From positions 372,001 through 436,000 of the forward strand of contig NZ_JADPKR010000013.1 of the NCBI RefSeq assembly GCF_023074055.1: a DNA stretch of 64,000 bases, in the 5' to 3' direction. A program made the position numbers and the translations under genes. The notes under the pieces were generated by a model that had not been told where the DNA came from, did no database searches, and saw only the letters and a list, made by a program, of their open reading frames with translations. This document shows positions 1 through 7,583 of the stretch, piece after piece. This stretch comes from Bradyrhizobium sp. 141 (lineage in GTDB: Bacteria; Pseudomonadota; Alphaproteobacteria; Rhizobiales; Xanthobacteraceae). How positions within the stretch are numbered: the stretch's first letter is position 1; each line of letters begins with the position of its first letter.

Positions 1-279
1 AGGAAAGGCCCAGATGTTCATCGTCGCTATTCCCTCGCGCAGCTTCTTGATCGGAACATAGTCCGGCGAGCTCCAGAATGCATGGATTGCCTCCATGTCG
101 GGAAACTCGAACATGATGACCGGCCGCTCGTCATGTTCGCCTTCCAGTACCTCCACCTTTGCACGTCTGACGACAAGCTTGCCGCCAAAGGTGGCGATGA
201 ATGGTACGACGGCTTGCACGTATTTTTGGTACTGCGCTTCGTCCTTGATCGTGTTCTGGACGATAAAATAGGCGGTCAT
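1..279 (-). CDS. DUF1330 family protein (3' end cut by window edge)
   Basis: The N-terminal 93 codons are visible and the C-terminus lies left of the window. The reading begins MTAYFIVQNTIKDEAQYQKY and continues with a GGKLVVRRAKVEVLEGEHDERP segment and an FPDMEAIHAFWSSPDY segment. These match the ferredoxin-like alpha/beta DUF1330 family, small cytosolic dimeric proteins with no established reaction. The ATG at 277-279 is preceded on the minus strand by a GAGAGG ribosome-binding sequence, so the start is secure. It is transcribed leftward, away from dusA. Family call confident, function unknown. Confidence 0.85.
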   Translation of the reverse strand, partial: MTAYFIVQNTIKDEAQYQKYVQAVVPFIATFGGKLVVRRAKVEVLEGEHDERPVIMFEFPDMEAIHAFWSSPDYVPIKKLREGIATMNIWAFP

Positions 280-988
280 GAGAGACCTCTCGGCAGTGTC
301 TGGCAGGCGACGATACGCACGTTAGCATGCCGCGTTCGCGGATCACGCATCGACATTGGCCGGTTGGGCCAGAACTTGGAAAAGCTATCGTCGGATGGGC
401 GACTGGCTAGTAGCCGAGACCGTAGCTTATGCCTGTCGACGGTGGCTGTCGGCAGTCCTGATGCCCGCTTTTGCCGCTGTTTCCCGTCAAGGCCGTTGTC
501 AGCAGACAATCGAGATTGCGGGTCGATGATGTTGGCGCACCCGGCGCGAGTCGAAGGTGTGACCTTTGCCTCGAAGGGCAACGCTTATTCTTCGAGGCCA
601 AGATGCACCGAAGCTTTCGCTAGCTAGCCCGCGGTTCTGATAGCGCGCGTCGCCCCGCCTGGGAACCGCAGCTCGCAAGTCTTCTTGCTCTATCGCCTCC
701 AATACTACGACTACACCTGTTCTGCCCTCGGCACGGTGAGAGCGGCTCATTATTTTGCGGCCGAAGCGAACGGGATCGGTAGAAGGGTCCAAAGCAGCAC
801 GGTACTGCGGAAGCTCATCCGGTACTGCAACGCAGTACCGAGAAGGGGTGCCGTGTTCTAAAGCGCTGGGAAGCCTTCCAAATAAGCACTTGAAATGAAA
901 GGAAAATGCCTCGAATGTTAGATTGAAATCTCTGTCGGCCCAAAAACAGCAACTACCTACCGAGAACGAAAAGCGAAATAACATCAAT
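280..988. other. 709-bp gene-free stretch with operator-like repeats
   Basis: I see no supportable gene here. The open frames on both strands lack ribosome-binding sites and read as low-complexity Arg/Ser-rich sequence. The one clear structure is the GGTACTGC repeat cluster at 800-840. The stretch must hold the divergent promoters of the DUF1330 gene and dusA, but I could not fix a convincing -35/-10 pair. Confidence 0.5.
800..840. promoter_or_regulatory. CGGTACTGC repeat cluster, candidate operator
   Basis: CGGTACTGC occurs at 800-808 and again at 820-828. The second copy faces its exact reverse complement at 832-840 across AAC, forming a perfect 9-bp-arm palindrome. Two direct copies plus one inverted copy within 41 bp look like a transcription-factor operator rather than a terminator, since no T-run follows. 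It lies about 150 bp upstream of dusA. The cognate regulator is unknown. Confidence 0.4.
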
Positions 989-1975
989 ATGTTATCGCAT
1001 CGATTTTGCATTGCACCCATGATGGATTGGACTGACCGTCACTGCCGGGTGTTCCATCGTCACCTGACGCGGCGGGCGCTGCTCTATACCGAGATGCTGA
1101 CCACTGGCGCCATCATTCATGGCGACCGGGAGCGGTTGCTTGGGTTCGACGCGATCGAGCATCCGGTTGCGCTTCAGCTTGGCGGCTCGGATCCGCGCGA
1201 GCTCGCGCAGGCGGCGGCGATCGGCCAGGCGTTCGGCTATGACGAGATCAATCTCAACGTCGGTTGCCCGTCTGATCGCGTCAAGGATGGTCGTTTTGGC
1301 GCCTGCCTCATGGCGGAGCCGGAACTGGTGGCAAGGTGCGTGGAAGCAATGAAGCGCGCAGTCGCCGTTCCCGTCACGGTGAAGTGCCGTATCGGCATTG
1401 ATGACCAGGATCCGGAAGTTGCGCTTGATGCGCTTGCGCGCGAGGTGGTCGCCTCCGGCTGCGACGCGCTGATCGTGCACGCCCGCAAGGCTTGGCTCAA
1501 CGGTTTGTCTCCGAAGGAGAACCGCGACATCCCGCCGCTAGACTATGAGCGCGTCTATCGCCTCAAGCGCGCAATGCCCGGCGTGCCCGTGATCATCAAT
1601 GGCGGCATTCCTGGTATCGACGAGGCGAAGGCGTATCTCGAACACGTCGACGGCGCGATGCTCGGCCGCGCCGCCTATCAGGATCCGTGGCGGCTTCTCT
1701 CCGTCGATGCCGACATCTTCGGCGAGGCGGCCCCGCATGGATCCATGCAGGAAGCCCTCGAGGCGATGATGCCCTATATCGAGCAGCAACTCGCGCGCGG
1801 CACGCGGCTGCATGCGATCACGCGGCATTTCGTCGGCGCATTCCATGCCGTGCCCGGCGCACGGGCCTTCCGTCGCCATCTCGCAGAGCAGGGCGTGAAG
1901 CCGGGCGCCGGCCTCGAGGTGCTGCGCGATGCGATCGCGCGCGTCGGCGCACGCGTGCCGGCCGAGGCGGCGTAG
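989..1975 (+). CDS. dusA: tRNA-dihydrouridine(20/20a) synthase DusA
   Basis: A 328-residue flavoenzyme that reduces uridine to 5,6-dihydrouridine in the D-loop of tRNAs using NADPH-reduced FMN. The N-terminus HRFCIAPMMDWTDRHCR is the DusA signature (FMN-binding TIM-barrel strand 1). The NVGCPSDRV segment near residue 90 is followed by a GRFGACLM stretch carrying the catalytic cysteine. KCRIGID and HARKAWLNGLSPKENR match the DusA subfamily rather than DusB or DusC. I chose the ATG at 989. An upstream in-frame TTG at 923 would add 22 residues unlike the family. The ribosome-binding site is weak. It is a monocistronic plus-strand gene, convergent with and almost touching the next gene. Confidence 0.93.
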   Translation: MLSHRFCIAPMMDWTDRHCRVFHRHLTRRALLYTEMLTTGAIIHGDRERLLGFDAIEHPVALQLGGSDPRELAQAAAIGQAFGYDEINLNVGCPSDRVKDGRFGACLMAEPELVARCVEAMKRAVAVPVTVKCRIGIDDQDPEVALDALAREVVASGCDALIVHARKAWLNGLSPKENRDIPPLDYERVYRLKRAMPGVPVIINGGIPGIDEAKAYLEHVDGAMLGRAAYQDPWRLLSVDADIFGEAAPHGSMQEALEAMMPYIEQQLARGTRLHAITRHFVGAFHAVPGARAFRRHLAEQGVKPGAGLEVLRDAIARVGARVPAEAA

Positions 1976-1980
1976 GTCGG

Positions 1981-2535
1981 CTAGTCGATCGCCGTGCGCG
2001 GGCGGCGGTGGCCGCTCTGAAGTTCGGGATAGCCCGTGAGCATCAGCCTGTCGGCGCGGACGCCCCAGCTCTCCAGGCGGTCGAGGAAGCTCATGCCGAG
2101 CAGATTGGTCTTCATCTGCCCGCGCTGGACGACGAGGGCCGGCACCGATTTTTCGACCAGATGGCCGACGGAGAGGCGGTCGAGCGTGAGGCGGGCCGCC
2201 TTGGTGTGACCACCGGCGGTTTCGAGATCGACATCGTATTCGAGCATCTCGAGCGGCAGCCCGATTGCTTTCGCGGTTTCCCAGGTCAGCACGACCGACG
2301 TCGCACCAGTATCGATCACCATTGGCGCTGCGACACCGTTGATCTTCGCACGCAGCGCAAATTCGCCGCCCTGGCCGCGTGGGATCTGCACGGCGGGGGC
2401 AGGCGTTGCCGTCTTTGCGCGAAAAATGTGCGAGACCTTGTGGCTGGCGCGCGCGATCTGCTCGGGATCGCCATAGGCGACGACCGCACCTGCCGTGCCG
2501 GCAAGCATGACGAGAACGAGGAGGAAGCGGATCAT
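1981..2535 (-). CDS. Retropepsin-like aspartic protease (clan AA, TIGR02281-like)
   Basis: A 184-residue protein with an N-terminal hydrophobic segment (MIRFLLVLVMLAGTAGAVVA) that acts as a signal anchor, so the catalytic domain should be periplasmic. The single-lobe pepsin core is evident: the active-site motif VIDTGATSVVLT at about residues 90-101, and LLGMSFLDRLESW further on, the usual second hydrophobic-hydrophobic-glycine element. Such proteins work as homodimers, one aspartate per chain. The ATG at 2533-2535 has a strong GGAGG upstream. It follows the DUF1289 gene by 28 bp, so the two are probably cotranscribed. Natural substrate unknown. Confidence 0.85.
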   Translation of the reverse strand: MIRFLLVLVMLAGTAGAVVAYGDPEQIARASHKVSHIFRAKTATPAPAVQIPRGQGGEFALRAKINGVAAPMVIDTGATSVVLTWETAKAIGLPLEMLEYDVDLETAGGHTKAARLTLDRLSVGHLVEKSVPALVVQRGQMKTNLLGMSFLDRLESWGVRADRLMLTGYPELQSGHRRPRTAID

Positions 2536-2563
2536 TGCGCGCCTCCGGAGGCGCGCAGGCCGG

Positions 2564-2767
2564 TCAGGTGCGTTTCGGAGATCCCGCGATCGGCACAAGT
2601 CCAGCTTCCGTCATGCGTGCCGGCAACCGGGCCATGACTGCGAGCCGTTCCGCACTTTCCATGGCGTGCCAGCGCGCGATCTCGGGCAAGGTCCGGCCGC
2701 AGCCGAAGCATAGCTTGGTCCTGGGATCGATCATGCACACGGCGACGCACGGCGTTTCTTTGCTCAT
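2564..2767 (-). CDS. DUF1289 family small cysteine-rich protein
   Basis: A 67-residue protein beginning MSKETPCVAVCMIDPRTKLC and followed by FGCGRTLPEIARWHAM. The cysteine pattern PC-x3-C-x8-C-x2-C and the C-R-T-x2-EI-x-W motif define DUF1289. The four cysteines could bind a metal ion or an iron-sulfur cluster, but no function is established. The start is the ATG at 2765-2767. A longer frame would require TTG at 2803 and a non-conserved leader. It is the first gene of a likely two-gene unit with the aspartic protease downstream. Confidence 0.85.
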   Translation of the reverse strand: MSKETPCVAVCMIDPRTKLCFGCGRTLPEIARWHAMESAERLAVMARLPARMTEAGLVPIAGSPKRT

Positions 2768-2811
2768 TCGGACATAGTGAGGGGTTGTCGGGCATGTCTG
2801 CAAGCATCTGG

Positions 2812-4407
2812 TTAAGAGCCCGTGCCTGCGCTCATGATCGGCTTGTGGCGCGGCCGTCGCTTCTCCTCGGGCAGTGCGGAACTCTCCGGCTGGAGCGGTG
2901 GAGAATCATCCGACAGCGGCGCAAGCGCGCTCATCACGCGCTCCGGCGGGAAGGTGACGATCACCTCGGTGCCGATGCGCAGCTTGGATTTCAGCGTGAA
3001 CGTGCCGCCATGCAGGTCGATCAGATTCTTGGCGATCGGCAGGCCGAGACCTGCGCCCTGTTCGGCCGACTTGATCGAGTTGGAGCCCTGGCCGAACGAG
3101 GCGAGCACGACCGGGATCTCGTCCTCGGGAATGCCGGAGCCGGAATCTTTCACCGAGAGGTATTGTCCGCCCGAGGCGGTCCAACCGGCCTTGAGCCAGA
3201 TCTCGCCGCCCTGCGGGGTGAACTTGATCGAGTTGGAGAGCAGATTGAGCACGACCTGACGGATCGCGCGCTCGTCGGCCCAGAGCCGCGGCATGGCCTG
3301 CTCGAACACTTCGTGGATGGTGATGCCGCGGCTCGAGGCACGCAGCTTCATCAGATGATGGCAGTCGGCGACGATGCCGACCAGCGACACCGCTTCCTCG
3401 TTCAGCTCGTAGCGGCCTGCCTCGATCCGCGACAGATCGAGGATCTCGTTAATGAGGTTGAGCAGGTGCACGCCGGAATTATGGATGTCCGCCGAGTACT
3501 CCTTGTAGACCGGCACGGCATGCGCGCCGAAAATCTCGCTCTTCATCACCTCGGAGAAACCGAGGATGGCATTCAGCGGCGTGCGCAGCTCGTGGCTCAT
3601 CTGGGCGAGGAAGCGCGACTTGGCGACGTTGGCGGATTCGGCGCGATGACGCGCTTCGTCCGAGATCGCCTTGGCCTGTTCGAGCTCGCCGATCAGTGCG
3701 TCCTTCTCGGCGCGTGCTTCCAGCGTGGCGAAGGTGGAGGAGTGCAGGCGATGCGCCAGCAGCACGAAGTAGCCTTCGGCGGCGAGCGCCAGCGCAGCCA
3801 GGACGTAATTGTCCAGCGAGCCGGTCATCGCGAAGCTCAGCGCCATTGCGACCGCGACCGGCGCGGTGGCGGCAAGGGCTGCGATCGGCAGATTGGCGGC
3901 GAGCATGCTCGATACTGCGATCACCAGCAGCATCAGGAACATCATCAGCGTTTCCGTGACCATGTCGAGCACGGGATGGATCAGGATCGCCATCCAGCAG
4001 AGGCCATAGAGCAGGTCGAGCACGACGAAGCGCGTCCGCCATGCCCGCGTCGCGGCTGGAGAGCTGGGCTCGATCAGGAACCGCCGGCAACTGCGGATCA
4101 TGGCGCTGTGAATGCAGAGCATGCCCGCGGTCCAGGCCGCGGCCGGGATCGGCTGCATCCACAGCCCGAACAGCACGCCGGTTGCGACCACCAGCAGCAT
4201 CACGACGTAGGAAGCCGATAGCCGCGTCTGGGCGTATTGGCGCAGCATCTCGGCGTCGAAGGCCGGCCGGGTGCCGCTGGTCGATGTTAACTTGTCGCGC
4301 GCCTCGCGCACCCGCTGCGCCGCAGCCCTTCGGCTGCTCGCCGATGGAGCGCTCACCGGCTCGGCCGGAAGCTCCACAACCTCGGGCTTTTCAGCGGGGT
4401 TACTCAT
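2812..4407 (-). CDS. DivJ/PleC/PdhS-type membrane histidine kinase
   Basis: A 531-residue sensor kinase. Residues 1-60 are a polar, Ala/Ser-rich cytoplasmic leader. About five to six hydrophobic segments follow up to residue ~225 (for example ASYVVMLLVVATGVLFGLW and TLMMFLMLLVIAVSSMLAA), and a short coiled coil leads into the HisKA domain. The phosphoacceptor is His272 in SHELRTPLNAILGFSEVM. The following FGAHAVPVYKEYSADIHNSG and LLNLINEILDLSRIEAGRYE closely resemble DivJ, PleC and PdhS, which feed the DivK-CtrA cell-cycle pathway. HATPase N, G1 and G2 boxes are present (NLLSNSIKFTP, DSGSGIP, GAGLGLPIAK). There is no receiver domain. A perfect CtrA box lies about 100 bp upstream. Kinase assignment certain, exact orthology inferred. 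Confidence 0.85.
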   Translation of the reverse strand: MSNPAEKPEVVELPAEPVSAPSASSRRAAAQRVREARDKLTSTSGTRPAFDAEMLRQYAQTRLSASYVVMLLVVATGVLFGLWMQPIPAAAWTAGMLCIHSAMIRSCRRFLIEPSSPAATRAWRTRFVVLDLLYGLCWMAILIHPVLDMVTETLMMFLMLLVIAVSSMLAANLPIAALAATAPVAVAMALSFAMTGSLDNYVLAALALAAEGYFVLLAHRLHSSTFATLEARAEKDALIGELEQAKAISDEARHRAESANVAKSRFLAQMSHELRTPLNAILGFSEVMKSEIFGAHAVPVYKEYSADIHNSGVHLLNLINEILDLSRIEAGRYELNEEAVSLVGIVADCHHLMKLRASSRGITIHEVFEQAMPRLWADERAIRQVVLNLLSNSIKFTPQGGEIWLKAGWTASGGQYLSVKDSGSGIPEDEIPVVLASFGQGSNSIKSAEQGAGLGLPIAKNLIDLHGGTFTLKSKLRIGTEVIVTFPPERVMSALAPLSDDSPPLQPESSALPEEKRRPRHKPIMSAGTGS

Positions 4408-4507
4408 CAAGCAACACGATTCCTGCCCACGCCGGACGCGGGCCTTCTGCATTGTCTATCTCTGGCAACAAATCGTTAAGAGGTGACTTAAGGAGCTAAA
4501 GAATTAC

Positions 4508-4523
4508 GTTAACCCGGCGTTAA
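4508..4523 (-). promoter_or_regulatory. Perfect CtrA-binding box upstream of the PdhS-like kinase
   Basis: On the minus strand the sequence is TTAACGCCGGGTTAAC, an exact match to the alphaproteobacterial CtrA consensus TTAA-N7-TTAAC. It lies 101-116 bp upstream of the kinase ATG and just beyond the 3' end of the nhaD gene. A second TTAA pair at 4476-4491 has an 8-bp spacer and is a weaker candidate. Binding is inferred from sequence only. Confidence 0.6.
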
Positions 4524-4544
4524 TTTGGATCTCGGCTGCGCCGA

Positions 4545-5825
4545 TCAATGCAGCACCGCGTACTGCACGATGTATACCACCGCTCCCGCCAGATATCCCA
4601 CGAGCGCGGGGCCTGCGATGCGGCGGGCGTACCAGAAGAACTCGATCTTCTCGAGTCCCATGGCGGCAACGCCCGCGGCCGAGCCGATGATCAGGATCGA
4701 GCCACCGGTGCCGGCGCAATAGGCGATGAACTCCCAGATGAAGCTGTCCGGCGGATATTGCGTCAGATTGTACATGCCCATCGTTGCCGCGACGAGCGGC
4801 ACGTTGTCGATGATGGCGCTCAAGAGTCCGAGCAGGATGACGATGATGTCGAGACGACCAACCGTGGCGTCGAGCCATTTGGCCAACAGCTCGAGGACGC
4901 GGGCATGCTCCAGGCACGCGACGGCCATGAGGATGCCGACGAAGAACACGATGGAGCTCATGTCGATGCGCGTCAGCGCATGGACGAGGGTGAGGGGGCG
5001 ACGCGCATCCTCGTCCTTGTGGCGGTGAACGATCTCGCCGACCAGCCAGAGGATGCCCAGCCCGAACAGGATGCCCATGAAGGGGGCGAGGTGCGTCACG
5101 GCCTTGAAAACCGGGACCGCGATCAGCGTACCGAGCCCGAGATAGAACATCAGATTGCGCTCGAACAGCTCGACCCTGAGAGCCTGCGCTTCCTGCTGCA
5201 GCGGCGGAGCGATGTCCTTCCCCCTGACAGAGTAGCCGACGATGAGCAGCGGTATCAGAAGGTTGAGCAGGGACGGCAGGAACACCGCCTTCATGATGCT
5301 GACAGGCGTGATCTGGCCCCCGATCCAGAGCATCGTCGTCGTGACGTCGCCGATCACGGTCCAGGCGCCGCCGGCATTGGCGGCGATCACGATGATGGAC
5401 GCAAACAGCAGGCGATCGCTCTTGTTGCCGATCAGCTTCTGGATCAGCGAGATCATCACGATGGTGGTCGTCAGATTGTCGAGGATGGAGCTCAGGAAGA
5501 ACGTCACGAAGCCGATGATCCACATCAGCGTGGTCTGCTTCGTGGTGCGGATGATCGAGGTGATAACTTCGAAGCCGTTGTGGGCGTCGATCACCTCGAC
5601 GATCGTCATGGCGCCGATCAGGAAGAAGACGATTTGCGCGGTCGAGGCGACGGATTCGTCGAGCTGGCGGTTGACGAGCGAAGCGTCGCCCACGGACATC
5701 GCATAGATGGTCCAGAGCAGGCCCGCTCCCAAGAGAGCCGAAGCGCTCTTGTTAACGCCTAGCGGGTGTTCGAGCGCGATGGCTGCATACGCAACGATGA
5801 AAACGGCGGCTATCACGCTCAGCAA
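4545..5825 (-). CDS. nhaD: NhaD-type Na+/H+ antiporter (ion transporter superfamily)
   Basis: A 426-residue inner-membrane protein with about eleven hydrophobic segments spread over its whole length. The family core is clear: VFFLIGAMTIVEVIDAHNGFEVI around residues 67-89, FLSSILDNLTTTIVMISLIQKLIG, and ANAGGAWTVIGDVTTTMLWIGGQI, with NVPLVAATMGMYNL in the second half. NhaD proteins exchange cytosolic Na+ or Li+ for protons. The best start is the TTG at 5823-5825 behind a GGGGGG stretch, with a GTG three codons downstream as an alternative. It is upstream of the kinase on the same strand, but the CtrA box between them suggests separate transcription. Confidence 0.85.
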   Translation of the reverse strand: MLSVIAAVFIVAYAAIALEHPLGVNKSASALLGAGLLWTIYAMSVGDASLVNRQLDESVASTAQIVFFLIGAMTIVEVIDAHNGFEVITSIIRTTKQTTLMWIIGFVTFFLSSILDNLTTTIVMISLIQKLIGNKSDRLLFASIIVIAANAGGAWTVIGDVTTTMLWIGGQITPVSIMKAVFLPSLLNLLIPLLIVGYSVRGKDIAPPLQQEAQALRVELFERNLMFYLGLGTLIAVPVFKAVTHLAPFMGILFGLGILWLVGEIVHRHKDEDARRPLTLVHALTRIDMSSIVFFVGILMAVACLEHARVLELLAKWLDATVGRLDIIVILLGLLSAIIDNVPLVAATMGMYNLTQYPPDSFIWEFIAYCAGTGGSILIIGSAAGVAAMGLEKIEFFWYARRIAGPALVGYLAGAVVYIVQYAVLH

Positions 5826-5945
5826 ATCGGCCCCCCGGAATTCGTTCGTCGGCTCAACTGCGCTAGTCAGGCCTTGACGCGGCGCTGCGCAGCATCAAGG
5901 CCGGTGACGGTCGCAGCTGCCCGGGCAACGACCGTCACGCGCTCC

Positions 5946-6818
5946 TCAGCGTTGCAGGCGCGCGAGCAGGCTCGACGTATCCCAGCGTTTGCCGCCCATC
6001 TTCTCGACCTCCGCGTAGAACTGGTCCACGAGGGCGGTCACCGGCAGGGTGGCGCCGTTGCGGCGGGCTTCAGCCAGCGAGATGGAGAGGTCCTTGCGCA
6101 TCCATTCGACCGCGAAGCCGAAATCGTATTTGTCATCGTTCATGGTCTTGTAGCGATTTTCCATCTGCCAGGACTGCGCTGCGCCCTTGGAGATGGTCTC
6201 GATCACTGCGGCGACGTCGAGGCCACTCTTCTTGGCGAAGTGGATACCCTCCGAGAGACCCTGCACCAGACCGGCGATGCAGATCTGGTTGACCATCTTC
6301 GTCAGTTGGCCGGAGCCGGCGGGCCCGAGCAGCTTGCACATCCGCGCATAGGCGCCTGAGATGATCGGCTCGGCGCCGGAATAGGCATCCTGCGCGCCGC
6401 CGCACATCACCGTCAACACGCCGTTCTCCGCGCCGGCCTGGCCGCCGGAGACCGGCGCATCGATGAATTTGAAGCCGGCCTTGGTGGCGGCTGCGTCCAG
6501 CTCGCGTGCGACCTCGGCGGAGGCGGTGGTGTGATCGACGAAGGTCGCACCCTTCTTCATGCCAGCGAAGGCGCCGTCGGCGCCGATCGTGACCGCGCGC
6601 AGATCGTTGTCGTTGCCGACGCAGCACATCACGAAATCCTGGCCTTCGGCGGCGGCCTTCGGGGTCGGTGCGGTCTTGCCGCCGAACTTGTCCGCCCATT
6701 CCTTCGCCTTGGCCGCGGTGCGGTTGTAGACGGTGACCTCATGGCCCCCTTTTTTGACGAGGTGTCCGGCCATTGGGAAGCCCATGACGCCGAGACCGAG
6801 GAAAGCGACTTTAGCCAT
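5946..6818 (-). CDS. 3-hydroxyisobutyrate dehydrogenase-family NAD(P)-dependent oxidoreductase
   Basis: A 290-residue beta-hydroxyacid dehydrogenase. The Rossmann motif GLGVMGFPMAGHL occupies residues 7-19. The substrate loop PVSGGQAGAENGVLTVMCGG is near 120, and the catalytic-lysine segment LTKMVNQICIAGLVQGLSEG is near 170. These are the hallmarks of enzymes oxidising 3-hydroxyisobutyrate or reducing tartronate or succinic semialdehyde. The family is broad, so the substrate is not fixed by sequence. The neighbourhood shows no valine-degradation genes. The ATG at 6816-6818 has AAGGT eight bases upstream. A longer frame upstream has no homologous residues. Confidence 0.85.
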   Translation of the reverse strand: MAKVAFLGLGVMGFPMAGHLVKKGGHEVTVYNRTAAKAKEWADKFGGKTAPTPKAAAEGQDFVMCCVGNDNDLRAVTIGADGAFAGMKKGATFVDHTTASAEVARELDAAATKAGFKFIDAPVSGGQAGAENGVLTVMCGGAQDAYSGAEPIISGAYARMCKLLGPAGSGQLTKMVNQICIAGLVQGLSEGIHFAKKSGLDVAAVIETISKGAAQSWQMENRYKTMNDDKYDFGFAVEWMRKDLSISLAEARRNGATLPVTALVDQFYAEVEKMGGKRWDTSSLLARLQR

Positions 6819-7016
6819 GTGTGGTACCTTGTCCGTAGCTTGAGTTTTACGGTTGTATCCGGGCGAGGGCGCCGGGCGGCATCCTCGGAGTTCCGCTGCA
6901 AGGGCGGGCCGGAGGCGCACCATAAACCGTTAAGCCGGGAGGGCAACGGCTTCGTTTGGCGGCCCCCTGTGCTAGGATGGCGGGACCTAAGGACTTCGAA
7001 AAAAGGGAGCGAGAGC

Positions 7017-7454
7017 ATGGGCGGCGTGAGCGTTGGCGTCCTCGATCATTTCAACATCCGGACCCGAAATCTGGCTGAGACCGTCCGCTTCTACGAGGAT
7101 GTACTGGGCCTGGAAAAAGGCGCCCGGCCGAACTTCGCCTTCCCTGGCGCCTGGATGTACAGCGAGGGCAAGGCGGTGGTGCATCTCGTCGATATTTCTG
7201 CGACGGCTGAGCCACAAAAGCCGGATTCCGGCGTTGTCCACCATGTCGCCTTCGTCAGCCGCGGCTTTGACGGCATGAAGCAGCGGCTGACATCCAAGGG
7301 GATGAAGTTCGACTCTCGCCAGGTGCCCGGCGGCAACCTCTGGCAGATCTTCGTTCACGACCCCAACGGGGTCATGATTGAGCTGAACTACGAGGCTGCC
7401 AAGGAGCAGGGGGCCGCGCCTGCCGAGATGGCTGACGATATCGGCAGGCAGTAG
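7017..7454 (+). CDS. VOC (glyoxalase/bleomycin resistance) family protein
   Basis: A 145-residue vicinal-oxygen-chelate fold protein with two beta-alpha-beta-beta-beta units. Metal-ligand positions are recognisable: His in LDHFNIRT (residue ~11), Glu/His around VVHLVD and VVHHVAFVS, and Glu in VMIELNYE near the C-terminus. The RFYEDVLGLEKG segment is typical. The reaction is unknown: candidates are glyoxalase I, an extradiol dioxygenase-like activity, or an isomerase. The start ATG follows GGGAGCGAGAGC. It is divergent from the dehydrogenase, with a 198-bp shared upstream region. Confidence 0.85.
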   Translation: MGGVSVGVLDHFNIRTRNLAETVRFYEDVLGLEKGARPNFAFPGAWMYSEGKAVVHLVDISATAEPQKPDSGVVHHVAFVSRGFDGMKQRLTSKGMKFDSRQVPGGNLWQIFVHDPNGVMIELNYEAAKEQGAAPAEMADDIGRQ

Positions 7455-7583
7455 CCTTTTGGGCGTTTCCGCTCTAATGGGGCATCCTAGAGTCTCGAGC
7501 ATGACCTTGCCGGAAAGCCGCTCCACGCTTTGCGCTGGCGCAGCCCTCCGGGTCCGGATCAGGCTCCGTTCAGGAGATGCGCT

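Noticed and set aside
499..1020. 173-codon minus-strand frame upstream of and overlapping dusA
   Set aside because: It overlaps the dusA start in antisense, has no ribosome-binding site and matches no family.
2785..4221. 478-codon open frame on the plus strand, antisense to the PdhS-like kinase
   Set aside because: It lies wholly on the opposite strand of a convincing kinase gene, is His/Arg/Asp-rich without any fold, and reflects the strong codon bias of the real gene.
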